From the NCBI GenBank assembly GCA_033283175.1, contig JAWMQM010000004.1, forward strand, positions 1 to 64,000: 64,000 nt of DNA, given 5' to 3'. Under the pieces are notes generated by a model, which ran no database searches, was not told the origin of the DNA, and saw only the letters and a list, made by a program, of their open reading frames with translations. The stretch's first letter is position 1. Each line of letters opens with the position of its first letter. A program made the translations under genes and the position numbers. Source of the stretch: Pseudomaricurvus sp033283175. Its GTDB lineage: Bacteria; Pseudomonadota; Gammaproteobacteria; Pseudomonadales; Cellvibrionaceae. This document shows, piece by piece, positions 26,716 through 34,873 of the stretch.

Positions 26716-27381
26716 TCAGACCGGGGCTTTAGCCACAGTGTATCCCACACCGCGGATGGTCTGGATAAATTGTGGTGGCAGTTTCTTACGCAGGTTACTG
26801 ATGTGCACTTCGATGGCGTTACTGGCCACCTCTTCCCCCCAGCCGTAGAGCTTGTGCTCCAGTGCATCCTTGGTCAGTACACGGCCGCTGTTCTCCATCA
26901 GCGCCAGCAGCAACATGTACTCGCGCCGCGACAGGGACAGCAGCTCTCCATCGCTGGTGACCTGATGGCTGGCAGTGTCGAGGCTCACCGGCCCCACCTG
27001 CACCTGACTGCTGCTGGCGGTGCCCAGTCGCCGCGCCAACACCCGCAGGCGAGCCAGCAGCTCGGCCATCTCGAACGGTTTGGCGAGGTAATCGTCGGCG
27101 CCCAGGTCGAGCGCCGCCACCTTGTCCTCCACGCCGTCACGGGCGGTGAGGATCAACACCGGCAAGCTGGCTTGCCGCTGACGCAATTGGCGCAACACGC
27201 TGACGCCATCCATATCCGGCAGGCCCAGATCCAGCACCACCAGGTCCGGTGGCGCAGTGGCGACAGCCTCCAGGGCCAGGCGACCGCAATCCACATCGTT
27301 CACACTGAAGCCCTCACTGCGCAGCGCCCTGACCAGGGCCGCCGACAGCGTGGCGTCATCCTCAACCAACAGCAAATTCAC
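26716..27381 (-). CDS. OmpR-family response regulator (QseB/PmrA-like)
   Basis: A 221-residue regulator with a receiver domain (acidic pocket EDD at residues 7-9, phospho-acceptor Asp51 in VVLDLGLPDMDG, Lys in DYLAKPF) and a C-terminal winged helix (RREYMLLLALMENSGRVLTK ... IRGVGYTV). The pattern is that of the QseB/PmrA/BasR subgroup. The start codon is GTG 27381. A perfect PmrA-type box lies upstream of the first gene of this operon at 31984-32000, so positive autoregulation is likely. Confidence 0.94.
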   Translation of the reverse strand: MNLLLVEDDATLSAALVRALRSEGFSVNDVDCGRLALEAVATAPPDLVVLDLGLPDMDGVSVLRQLRQRQASLPVLILTARDGVEDKVAALDLGADDYLAKPFEMAELLARLRVLARRLGTASSSQVQVGPVSLDTASHQVTSDGELLSLSRREYMLLLALMENSGRVLTKDALEHKLYGWGEEVASNAIEVHISNLRKKLPPQFIQTIRGVGYTVAKAPV

Positions 27382-27418
27382 CCGGCATCCTCACCAACAC
27401 TTCCATCAAGCTCCCATC

Positions 27419-28075
27419 TTAATCGAGCTTGGTGCGGATCGCCTCCATGGCATCTTCGACTTCACCGCGGCGACCGCTATCAGCCAGTGGCCGCGCAGGA
27501 CGGGGTGGTGCCGCCAGCGCTTTCTCGTAATATTGCCAGGCGCCCTGGTAATCCCCCTGGTCACGCAGGAACTCACCGTAGAAATAGTTGCTGTCGATGC
27601 CTTTGGGATTGAGCGCCAGGGAACGCTGCAGCTGCTCTTTGGCTTTGTCGCTATCACCAAAACCCACAGGCCAGCCGGGCACCTTGTAATAGAGGGTGCC
27701 CAGGGTGTTGTGGGCGCCGCCATCCATCACCGCCTCGTTCAGGCCGAGCGCGGTTTCCAGATCACTTTTGGAGCTTTTGGCGTACTTGAGTGCACCCAGC
27801 CCACCCTTGGCACCGGCGTAGGTGGCTTTGATGATACCGCTCCAGGCGAACACGTCGGCGCTGTCAGGGTAGGCGGCCTTGTCTTTCTCGGCCTGCGCCA
27901 TCAGCTGCTCATAGGCCTGTAACTGGGCATCACCCTCCATCTGGTAGCGGGCTTTTTCCCACTGTTGCTGCAGGGCCAGCGCAGCATCAGCACCATCGGC
28001 CAGTACTGACTGGCCCAGAACCAGCATCCACACCAGCGCGCTGGCCTGTACCACATTACGAAACTGTCTGTTCAT
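27419..28075 (-). CDS. Secreted TPR-like protein (unknown function)
   Basis: About 218 residues beginning MNRQFRNVVQASALVWM. The signal peptide is cleaved near SVLA-DG, giving a helical periplasmic protein with TPR-like repeats (DSADVFAWSGIIKATYAGAK; LQRSLALNPKGIDSNYFYGE; QGAWQYYEKALAAPPRPAR). ATG 28075 has GAGGAG 9 bases upstream; a longer in-frame start adds no signal-like sequence. It lies between an SDR gene and the response regulator. It could be a scaffold or a binding protein; no specific function is recognised. Confidence 0.8.
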   Translation of the reverse strand: MNRQFRNVVQASALVWMLVLGQSVLADGADAALALQQQWEKARYQMEGDAQLQAYEQLMAQAEKDKAAYPDSADVFAWSGIIKATYAGAKGGLGALKYAKSSKSDLETALGLNEAVMDGGAHNTLGTLYYKVPGWPVGFGDSDKAKEQLQRSLALNPKGIDSNYFYGEFLRDQGDYQGAWQYYEKALAAPPRPARPLADSGRRGEVEDAMEAIRTKLD

Positions 28076-28134
28076 CACAGGTTGCTCCTCTCTGTCGCAG
28101 TCACTCACTGCGGTTCCGGATATTCCGGTCGTTG

Positions 28135-28923
28135 TTATTGGCCGGCGAACTGTTTAATCACCGGCAATTGTTTGAACAGCGACTTGTCCACCAGCGTCGG
28201 CAGCAGGCCGTTAAGTCGGACAAACAGCTTCTCCGGCCAACCCAGGTAATGGTTGTGGGGCCGCTTGCCGGCTATGCAGCGCAGCAACTGTTGTGCAACA
28301 TAATCGGGTTTGTCCACCGACGTGCCCAGCGACTCGTTCATCTGCACCATGCTATCGGTGTGAATCGGTGTGGCCGTGGCGCGAGGCGCGAAGTAAAGCA
28401 CCCCCACTCTGGTATCGGCCAGCTCCCGTCGCAACGCTTCGGAGAAACCCCGCAGGCCGAACTTACTGGCACTGTACGCCACTGAACCGGCAAAGCCGAT
28501 ACTGCCCAGGATGGAACCGACGTTGATAATCAACGCTTCGGGCTGCGCCTGCAACACCGGCAACAACGCCCGTGTCAGCTGCATGGGCACCAGCAGGTTC
28601 ATCTCCAGCTGCAGGGCGACATCCTCTTCCGGGGCATCTGCAAACAACTGCAGGTAGTTGATACCGGCGTTGTTGAGCAGAATATCAATGCCGGTCTCGC
28701 TGACCGCATCCACCAGCCGGGTACGCTGGCCGGCGTTGTGCAGATCCACCACCACCGTGGTGTGCGGACCACCCGCCAACTGCTGTTTCAGCGCCTGCAA
28801 TTTCTCCTGGGTGCGGCCAGTGAGAATCAGCCGCGCCCCGGCCGCGGCCAACTGCCGCGCCATTGCCTCACCCAGCCCACCGGTGGCGCCGGTAAGCAGA
28901 ACTCGTTTACCTTCCAGTTTCAC
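28135..28923 (-). CDS. SDR-family oxidoreductase
   Basis: A 262-residue classical short-chain dehydrogenase/reductase. TGATGGLG at about residues 11-18, NNAG near 88, Ser in INVGSILGS and the YSASK catalytic Tyr/Lys are all intact. The long C-terminal part (VRLNGLLPTLVDKSLFKQLP) is hydrophobic, as in SDRs acting on lipids or long acyl chains. The start codon is GTG. It lies 36 bases downstream of the diiron oxygenase gene and probably reduces or oxidises the product of that enzyme (inference). Confidence 0.9.
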   Translation of the reverse strand: MKLEGKRVLLTGATGGLGEAMARQLAAAGARLILTGRTQEKLQALKQQLAGGPHTTVVVDLHNAGQRTRLVDAVSETGIDILLNNAGINYLQLFADAPEEDVALQLEMNLLVPMQLTRALLPVLQAQPEALIINVGSILGSIGFAGSVAYSASKFGLRGFSEALRRELADTRVGVLYFAPRATATPIHTDSMVQMNESLGTSVDKPDYVAQQLLRCIAGKRPHNHYLGWPEKLFVRLNGLLPTLVDKSLFKQLPVIKQFAGQ

Positions 28924-28959
28924 GTTTCAGTTTTCCAATTCAGTTAATCACAGCGCCAC

Positions 28960-29634
28960 TTATGCGGCCCAGGAGAGCGCCTGCCCCGCATCCACTTCCA
29001 TCAGGATATTGCGGTAGAGCTGGTAAAAGCAGCGGGCACTGTGAATTATCTGCTGCTGGTCGCCAGCATCGGTGATGCGGTTCATGAGACTCTCAAAAAA
29101 GCAGATATGCTCCTGGTCCAGCGCCCCGTGGGAGCGCAGGTAGGTAAAGGCCTGGTCCGGCAAACCCAGCGACTGCTGGATGCGCTCTGCCGCCGAATCA
29201 GCCATCTGGATACTGGTGCCCTCCAGCACCTGTACCGAACCAAAAAAGCCCAGGGGGTTGACCCGGTTAATGGTGTCGTAGGCATAGGCGATCCACAGCT
29301 CTGTAGAGAAGTTGGGGCGCGCATGACGCACCTTCTCCTTGTCAAAGCCGCAGGCCGCGATGTCATTCAGGATCCACTCCTGGTGCCCCACCTCTTCCTC
29401 AATGTATTCGGCGATGGCGGTACGCAGCCACTCCTGCTCCATGGGCACCCGGGCGCCAGTAGCCATCAGGAACGGCGTGGTGTGTTTGACGTGATGGTAC
29501 GCCTGCGCCAGATAGGCAACATACTCATCCAGGCTGATATCACCGTTGAAGGCACGGCCGATCAGGGGCGTGTGCTGCCACAGCTGCTTGCGCTCCTGTT
29601 CCGTTTCCATCTGCAAACGCTGATAAAAATTCAT
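28960..29634 (-). CDS. Haem-oxygenase-fold diiron oxygenase (TenA/PqqC/UndA-like)
   Basis: A 224-residue all-helical protein of the TenA/PqqC superfamily. The complete metal-ligand pattern of haem-oxygenase-like diiron oxidases (UndA, CADD, BesC) can be read: E81-x2-H84 in EEEVGHQEW, E138 in VLEGTS, and H169-x3-D173-x2-H176 in HGALDQEH. The spacing of E81 to E138 (57) is close to UndA. TenA itself has a Cys nucleophile and no such set, so a thiaminase role is unlikely. Known relatives oxidise fatty acids or amino acids with Fe and O2. It lies 11 bases after the acyl-ligase gene. ATG 29634 follows AGGTGG. Confidence 0.88.
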   Translation of the reverse strand: MNFYQRLQMETEQERKQLWQHTPLIGRAFNGDISLDEYVAYLAQAYHHVKHTTPFLMATGARVPMEQEWLRTAIAEYIEEEVGHQEWILNDIAACGFDKEKVRHARPNFSTELWIAYAYDTINRVNPLGFFGSVQVLEGTSIQMADSAAERIQQSLGLPDQAFTYLRSHGALDQEHICFFESLMNRITDAGDQQQIIHSARCFYQLYRNILMEVDAGQALSWAA

Positions 29635-29645
29635 GCTTCACCACC

Positions 29646-31199
29646 TTACTGATTGATGGCCCGGGGCTCTGGCGCCAGCGGGCTGCTTAGGTTGTGGTCC
29701 GTGCCGTAAAGGGCGCAGAGTTGTTCATCGTAGTCGGCCAGCAGCTGCGCCCGGCGCGGGCGGCCATTGGCAGTCAGGTAGCCGGACCAGGCATTCTGTG
29801 GCAAGCGCAACCAGCGCAGCACCCGGGCATAATCCGGCAACTCCCGGTTCACCAGCTGCAACCACTGGTCAATCTGTTCGTCTGTCACCGCCTCCGGCGC
29901 TGACAGCAGCGCCACCAGCCAGGGGCGCGCTTCACCGGCCACCACACACTGGCTAAGCAGCGGGCGGGCCTGACAGGCGCTCTCTACCCACTCGGGGCTG
30001 ATGTTGCGGCCAAAACTGCTGATAATCAGGTTCTTGCGGCGGCCTTCGATGGCGAGCCAACCGGCCCCATCCCGTTCGCCCAGGTCACCGGTGGCCACCT
30101 GCCGGGGATACCAGCTCGCGGGGTCGCCCCAGTAGCCAAGAAAGACACTGCCGGAGACAATTACTTCGCCGGCGCGGCCTGGCACCTCACCGTCGAGGAT
30201 CTGCACCTCGCAGTGAGGCAGCGGCTGTCCAACACTGCCGGGGCGATCCGCTGCCGGCGTATTGAGAGCCACCACCGAAGCGCACTCGGAGAGACCGTAG
30301 CCCTCGTAAACCGGCATACCCAACGAACGGGCCTGCAGCAGCAGTTCTGCCGCTACTTTGCCGCCCCCCACCGCCAGGAAGCTCAGCGATGCGGGTAATT
30401 GCCACCCCTGCAGGGCCGCCGACACCAGCGCGGCCAGCAACTGCGGCAACAGAATCAGGCTGGTGGGCTGCAGCTGCTGCAGGCACTGCAACAACTGCGG
30501 CAACTGCAGGCCGGAACTGCCGCTCATGCCCCGCTCCGCCAGTGTTGGCAGCAGCACCGTGCCACCACACAGCAGCGGCACGTAGATACCGGCAATGTTC
30601 TCCAGCAGGGTAGCCAGTGGCAGCAGGCAGAGGTGCCGCGGGCGCTGCAGGCCAATCACCTGTGCCAGCGACTGCGCCACCTGCCACTGCTGGGCACTGC
30701 TGAGGCAGACACCCTTGGGCTGTCCGGTGGAACCGGAGGTAAAGGTCACCTTGCCGGTACCCTGGGGCATGTCCGTATCGGCACTGCTGACCAGGGCCAA
30801 CCGCCATACCGTCAGGCTGCTGAGGGGGGAATCCACGGCGCCGGCGCAGATGGCTGCCACGTCGTCCGGCATCCAGCTGTCACAGACCAGTAAGTCCGCC
30901 GCCGACAGGCAGTGGCGGCGCTGCTGGGCCGAGAAGAATCCCGGTACCGGCAAACACACCTTGCCCGCCATCTGGCAGGCAAGATCCACAACCACCCACT
31001 CGGGGCAGTTGTCACTCAATATAGCCACCACCTGCACCGGCTGCTTTTGCAGCCAGTGACTCAGTTCCGTCACCCGCTGCAGCAGTTGGCCGTAGCTCAC
31101 CTGCTCCTCACCCTGCTGCAGGGCAATGGCGTCGGCACCCACCCAGGCAATAACCGCGCGCAGCCGCTCCGCCAGCAACTGCTGGTTGTGCAGTGTCAT
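29646..31199 (-). CDS. AMP-forming acyl ligase (ANL superfamily)
   Basis: A 517-residue adenylate-forming enzyme. It has A3 (VTFTSGSTGQPKGV), A5 (YEGYGLSECASV), A7/A8 (GDLGERDGAGWLAIEGRRKN) and a short C-terminal domain. The A10 catalytic lysine position reads TANGRPRR, so the usual GK is GR (Arg480). This could weaken the adenylation half-reaction or mark a variant subfamily. Such enzymes activate fatty or aryl acids to acyl-AMP and then acyl-CoA or acyl-carrier. The ATG overlaps the stop of the haemolysin-family gene by one base (TGATG). Confidence 0.9.
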   Translation of the reverse strand: MTLHNQQLLAERLRAVIAWVGADAIALQQGEEQVSYGQLLQRVTELSHWLQKQPVQVVAILSDNCPEWVVVDLACQMAGKVCLPVPGFFSAQQRRHCLSAADLLVCDSWMPDDVAAICAGAVDSPLSSLTVWRLALVSSADTDMPQGTGKVTFTSGSTGQPKGVCLSSAQQWQVAQSLAQVIGLQRPRHLCLLPLATLLENIAGIYVPLLCGGTVLLPTLAERGMSGSSGLQLPQLLQCLQQLQPTSLILLPQLLAALVSAALQGWQLPASLSFLAVGGGKVAAELLLQARSLGMPVYEGYGLSECASVVALNTPAADRPGSVGQPLPHCEVQILDGEVPGRAGEVIVSGSVFLGYWGDPASWYPRQVATGDLGERDGAGWLAIEGRRKNLIISSFGRNISPEWVESACQARPLLSQCVVAGEARPWLVALLSAPEAVTDEQIDQWLQLVNRELPDYARVLRWLRLPQNAWSGYLTANGRPRRAQLLADYDEQLCALYGTDHNLSSPLAPEPRAINQ

Positions 31200-31921
31200 C
31201 AGGCGTGAGCCTCCTGCCAGCGCACCGGACGCAATTCACGCCCCAGGCGATCACTGCTGCCACCGTGTTGTTCCAGAATCCGCCCCAGCAACTCGTGCTC
31301 CCGCACCGCCTGCAGCGCCGATGTGATATTCACCGCCATCACGTTGGGACGACTGCGGTAGTAGCTGCCCCAGTCCTGCAACTTCTCGCCAAGACGCTCG
31401 CCATCGGCCGAGGCAATAAAACAGGGCTCCACCCCCAACCGCTTCACCAGCTTCTCCACCTGGGGTGTGGCGGTGAATACCAGCCATTGAAAACCGGCCT
31501 TCTCCAGGGACTCCGCCATCAGCAGGAACAGCAGCAAGCTGCCGCCCCCCTGGGTGGAGACCAGGTTGCCGATCTCGACTATGGAGTGGCGATTGACCGG
31601 ACGACGGCAGACCACCGCAATGGCCTGCTCTACCGGCATATCCAGGTAGTGCTCCAGGAAAAGTGGCGTCTCGGCACCGGCGCGCAAGCCCACACAGGCC
31701 TGCAATACACCCTCGCGGCTCATACTCAGCAGCTGCGGCAGGAAGGCCTTGAGGCGGGCGCCGTAAACCGTGCTGTACTGGCTGGTAATGTAGTGCTCAC
31801 ACCGCTGACGCATTGGGCTGTCGGCATCGTGCAGAGCAAAGTCCGGCAGCGTCTGGGGGGCTGGCGCGAGGCGCCCCTCTGGCATCCGGGCTGTTTGTCC
31901 GCTCTCTGTCATCGCAACCAT
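31199..31921 (-). CDS. Thermostable haemolysin family protein (GNAT/LuxI-like)
   Basis: A 240-residue protein matching the 'thermostable hemolysin' family (Pfam T_hemolysin), named after delta-VPH of Vibrio. The pattern is YGARLKAFLPQLLSM, VCRRPVNRHSIVEIGNLVS, QWLVFTATPQVEKLVKRLG and VMAVNITSALQAV. It has no signal peptide or membrane span, which argues against a true secreted cytolysin. The middle (EIGNLVS ... LLLFLLMAESLEKAGF) resembles the core of GNAT acyltransferases and AHL synthases, so an acyl-transfer role is plausible. It is first in a ten-gene operon. GGAG lies 7 bases before ATG 31921. Confidence 0.85.
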   Translation of the reverse strand: MVAMTESGQTARMPEGRLAPAPQTLPDFALHDADSPMRQRCEHYITSQYSTVYGARLKAFLPQLLSMSREGVLQACVGLRAGAETPLFLEHYLDMPVEQAIAVVCRRPVNRHSIVEIGNLVSTQGGGSLLLFLLMAESLEKAGFQWLVFTATPQVEKLVKRLGVEPCFIASADGERLGEKLQDWGSYYRSRPNVMAVNITSALQAVREHELLGRILEQHGGSSDRLGRELRPVRWQEAHA

Positions 31922-31967
31922 GGTTCAGCTCCTGTGCTGTAAGGTTGGGGAGATTTCCTTGATGGTG

Positions 31968-32000
31968 AGATTAGGCGGGCAAACTTAAGACAAACTTAAG
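31968..32000 (-). promoter_or_regulatory. PmrA/QseB-type box and promoter of the ten-gene operon
   Basis: Direct repeat CTTAAG (31984-31989), 5 bases, CTTAAG (31995-32000), the exact form of the PmrA/BasR/QseB recognition site. On the minus strand a TAATCT -10 (31968-31973) follows after 10 bases, so the box covers the -35 position as in known PmrA-activated promoters. No good -35 sequence is present, which fits activator dependence. Confidence 0.85.
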
Positions 32001-32138
32001 GCAACCCTCAGGCTGGCAAACAGCGATAAAATTGTGACGCAGGACGCACCCGGGGGCCGCCGGGAAGGTTTGGTGATTACACGCTCCCTGCCACACAATA
32101 GGGGCCCGACAGACAGCCTCAACAGGGGAAAACAGCAG

Positions 32139-32699
32139 GTGGACAAGCATTACATCAGCGCCGAGGCGTTACTGCAGGACTCATTCCGACTGGGTCTGGA
32201 GGTCTACAACAGTGGGTTCCGGCCCGACTTTATCGTCGGCGTCTGGCGCGGCGGCACGCCGGTAGGCATCGCAGTGCAGGAGATCCTGGGCTATTGCGGT
32301 CACGACTGCGATCACATCGCCATCCGCACCGCCAGCTATACCGGCATTGGCACCCGCGACCGGGAGGTTCGGGTGTTTGGCCTCAGCTACCTGGTGGAGC
32401 GCATGCAGCCCGACAGCCGGTTGCTGCTGGTGGACGACGTCTACGACACCGGCCTCAGTGTCCAGGCCGTGGTGCAGCGGCTGCGGCATTTGTGCAGCGA
32501 CAAACCCACCGTGGATATCCGCATCGCCACCCCCTGGTTCAAACCCGGCAACAACCAGACGCCGGTAAATCCCGACTACTACCTGCACGAGACCGACCAG
32601 TGGCTGGTGTTTCCCCACGAAATTGATGGTTTGGACAGAACTGAACTGGCCCGGAACAAGCCGGGCCTGGCAGCACTGCTGGAGGAGTATGGTCACTAA
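32139..32699 (+). CDS. Phosphoribosyltransferase (purine PRTase-like)
   Basis: A 186-residue type I phosphoribosyltransferase with the PRPP-binding motif LLLVDDVYDTGLS near residues 98-110. It also has VGVWRGGTPVG near residue 29, both typical of xanthine/hypoxanthine PRTases and their archaeal-like relatives. GTG 32139 is taken as start because the homologous fold begins right after it (DKHYISAEALLQDSFRLG); a longer frame upstream lacks similarity. It is divergent from the ten-gene operon. Confidence 0.85.
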   Translation: MDKHYISAEALLQDSFRLGLEVYNSGFRPDFIVGVWRGGTPVGIAVQEILGYCGHDCDHIAIRTASYTGIGTRDREVRVFGLSYLVERMQPDSRLLLVDDVYDTGLSVQAVVQRLRHLCSDKPTVDIRIATPWFKPGNNQTPVNPDYYLHETDQWLVFPHEIDGLDRTELARNKPGLAALLEEYGH

Positions 32700-32720
32700 C
32701 CGCAGCTGCGGTTAGTGACC
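32691..32720. terminator. Perfect 30-base palindrome between convergent genes
   Basis: Arms GGTCACTAACCGCAG and CTGCGGTTAGTGACC with no loop. The left arm contains the phosphoribosyltransferase stop codon and the right arm ends 4 bases before the CBS gene's stop. A bidirectional terminator is the simplest reading, although there is no T-run; a protein-binding site is possible. Confidence 0.55.
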
Positions 32721-32723
32721 TGC

Positions 32724-33284
32724 TCAGCCAATAGCTGCAAACACCTTGTAGAAGTTGGACTGGTCACGGATATCAATGCGCAGTTTCAGTTTGCGGGAGA
32801 TATCGCTGGCCGAGAAGATGCCGCGGATCTTGTGACTGGCAGGGTCCAGCACCAGGCAGTGCTGCTGGTAGTTATCCTTCAGCATGGCCACAACGTCACC
32901 AATACTGACCCGACTCACCTCATCAATGCTGAGTGCCAGCAGCTCCCCCTTGGGGGTCATCAAATCCCGCACCCGCAGATCCCCGCGATTGGCACGCATG
33001 GCGATGGCACGCTGCAGGATGTTCTGCTCGGAGAGATCATCGGCGCTGATCACACCGGCAAAATCGCCGCCGGCGATGACCACCAGCTTCAGCCGTACAT
33101 GGGTCTTGATCATCATTTCCCGGGCTTCAACCGCACTGGCGCTATCGTGAATGACCAGTGGCTGGGAGTGACTGAAATCGGTGAAGAACTCCAGCGCAGG
33201 GCTGTCCAGGGTCAGCTGCACAGGCGCTTCAGGCTGGGCCAGTTGATCAATGCTGGAAACGGGATAGAGAGTTAACTTTTTCAT
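32724..33284 (-). CDS. CBS-domain protein
   Basis: A 186-residue soluble protein with a pair of CBS domains: the first around residues 45-105 (VVIAGGDFAGVISADDLSEQ) and the second around 110-170 (HCLVLDPASHKIRGIFSASDIS). CBS pairs bind adenine nucleotides and regulate partner proteins. It stands alone, with no fused effector. ATG 33284 has GAGGAG 8-9 bases upstream. It is convergent with the PRTase gene. Confidence 0.85.
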   Translation of the reverse strand: MKKLTLYPVSSIDQLAQPEAPVQLTLDSPALEFFTDFSHSQPLVIHDSASAVEAREMMIKTHVRLKLVVIAGGDFAGVISADDLSEQNILQRAIAMRANRGDLRVRDLMTPKGELLALSIDEVSRVSIGDVVAMLKDNYQQHCLVLDPASHKIRGIFSASDISRKLKLRIDIRDQSNFYKVFAAIG

Positions 33285-33403
33285 TTGCCTTACTCCTCGT
33301 GATCCCGCCGCAGTAAGGGTCAGGTATCACGCGCTTCGATTTTTTTGGATGGCAGGCTGCGCCCGGCAGCCCGCCATGGCTAACACAAGTTCACAAATCG
33401 AAG

Positions 33404-33706
33404 TCAGGCAATCGGGGGAGCGCGAATAGGAGGAGTAGCCGAAGCTATGGCAACCGGTGCAGAAGCGTCGGTGGCTATCGGTGCAACAGCGGAAAGAGGG
33501 AAGCTGGGGAGCGCAGCTGGGGTTAACCAAGCCTGGCTCTCTTCATCGGTACCAGGGTCGGTGCCATCACCATCACCGCTTAAGGAGTTACCCTCAAGGG
33601 TAGTAACCGCCGACCACTGTGCGTCCGTATCAGGCGCATTGAGGCCATTGCCCAGGCAGACGCCTGAGGCAACCAGCAAACTCAAATAGACCAGAATACG
33701 AAGCAT
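33404..33706 (-). CDS. Small secreted protein of unknown function
   Basis: A 100-residue protein beginning MLRILVYLSLLVASGVCLG, a clear signal peptide. A low-complexity mature part rich in D, G, A, P and S follows (GDGDGTDPGTDEES; SAVAPIATDASAPVAIASAT). AAGG lies 7 bases before ATG 33706. No family recognised. The Cys at residue 18 does not sit in a good lipobox. Gene status is supported by the ribosome site and signal peptide only. Confidence 0.5.
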   Translation of the reverse strand: MLRILVYLSLLVASGVCLGNGLNAPDTDAQWSAVTTLEGNSLSGDGDGTDPGTDEESQAWLTPAALPSFPLSAVAPIATDASAPVAIASATPPIRAPPIA

Positions 33707-33980
33707 TGTGTCACCTTGGGTAGGGGAGCGGCGCCCCGACAAACCGGGTCAGAGGCCAATGGCCATTACGCACCGCTTACTGCTATAGACATTAGATAGC
33801 ACTTTAGTTCCCCACCTGTCACGCGCCACCGCAGAACATTGGGTCTTTGCCAGCCGGCATTTCCGAAGAGGCCACAATTATGTCCAATCTACCCCCCGTT
33901 GCGGTGTCACGTTGACGAGCCCAGCCCTGCTGTGGCCTAGTTATGCGACTTCTTCTGCCCGTGATAATAACGATAGCCCC

Positions 33981-34850
33981 ATGGAACAGATCAGCGAACA
34001 GATAGTTACCACCCCCCACTTCTCAGTGCTGCTGCACACCGTGTCATGGGATGGAGTAGAGGATACCCCAGCCTATCGTGGCTATAACCTCAGCCAACGA
34101 CTGTCCGACAACCACTCCCCCCTGCGCATTGGCAGGCTCTCCACCGCGGAAGTCATGCCCCGGGTACACGCCGTTGGCCTGCTGCCACCGGGCCAGGCCA
34201 TCCGGCTCTATCCGATGGAACACCCGCTGCGGGTTCTTAACTGCATTTACGACGAGAGCTATTTCGAAGAGACCACCCAGGTACCTGCCGAGCAGTGGGA
34301 AAAGTACACCAGCGCCCTGGTGTTTATGCGCAACCAGCGGCTGGAAACGTTGATGCAGGAGATTCACGCCGAGATCGAGCAACCCGGTTTTGGCAGCGAG
34401 ATACTGATTGAGTCGGTCGCCAATATGATCCTGGTGGAGCTGGCCCGCTATATGCGCCAGCTGCAACGCAAAAGCGGCAAGGGGAATGAAGGGTTGGGAC
34501 TGGCACCGTGGCAATTGCGACGCGTGCAGGAGCGCATACAGGCCTCACCACAAGCGGGGTATCCGAGCCTCGCCGAACTGGCCCTGCTCTGTAACATCAG
34601 CGAGGGACATCTGGCCCGCTCCTTCAAGGCCGCCACCGGCTGGCAGATTCACAAGTACGTTACCGCCGAGCGCATGAAAACCGCCAAGGCGTTGCTGCTG
34701 GACGACAACCTCAGCTGCGAGGAAGTGGCCGCACGGCTGGGATTCCGCAGTGCCGCCTACTTCTCCACCGCCTTTCGCCGCATCACCGGTAAAACGCCCA
34801 CGGAGTTCCGGCGCCAGTCGGTGCCGGCACGGACCAGCCCCCCCAACTGA
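33981..34850 (+). CDS. AraC-family transcriptional regulator
   Basis: A 289-residue regulator with the paired AraC helix-turn-helix at the C-terminus: first HTH in PSLAELALLCNISEGHLARSF and second in LSCEEVAARLGFRSAAYFST, followed by FRRITGKTPTEFRR. The N-terminal 150 residues show no cupin signature that I recognise and probably bind an effector. ATG 33981 is chosen because the upstream in-frame extension is not protein-like. Its nearest catabolic genes are the TauD/SnoaL/Rieske group 3-6 kb away; a link is only possible. Confidence 0.9.
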   Translation: MEQISEQIVTTPHFSVLLHTVSWDGVEDTPAYRGYNLSQRLSDNHSPLRIGRLSTAEVMPRVHAVGLLPPGQAIRLYPMEHPLRVLNCIYDESYFEETTQVPAEQWEKYTSALVFMRNQRLETLMQEIHAEIEQPGFGSEILIESVANMILVELARYMRQLQRKSGKGNEGLGLAPWQLRRVQERIQASPQAGYPSLAELALLCNISEGHLARSFKAATGWQIHKYVTAERMKTAKALLLDDNLSCEEVAARLGFRSAAYFSTAFRRITGKTPTEFRRQSVPARTSPPN

Positions 34851-34873
34851 GACCGGCCGGAGGCCGTGCAGCT

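Noticed and set aside
27419..28108. Longer start for the TPR protein at 28108
   Set aside because: The extension places charged residues before the signal peptide, whereas ATG 28075 has a GAGGAG ribosome site at proper distance.
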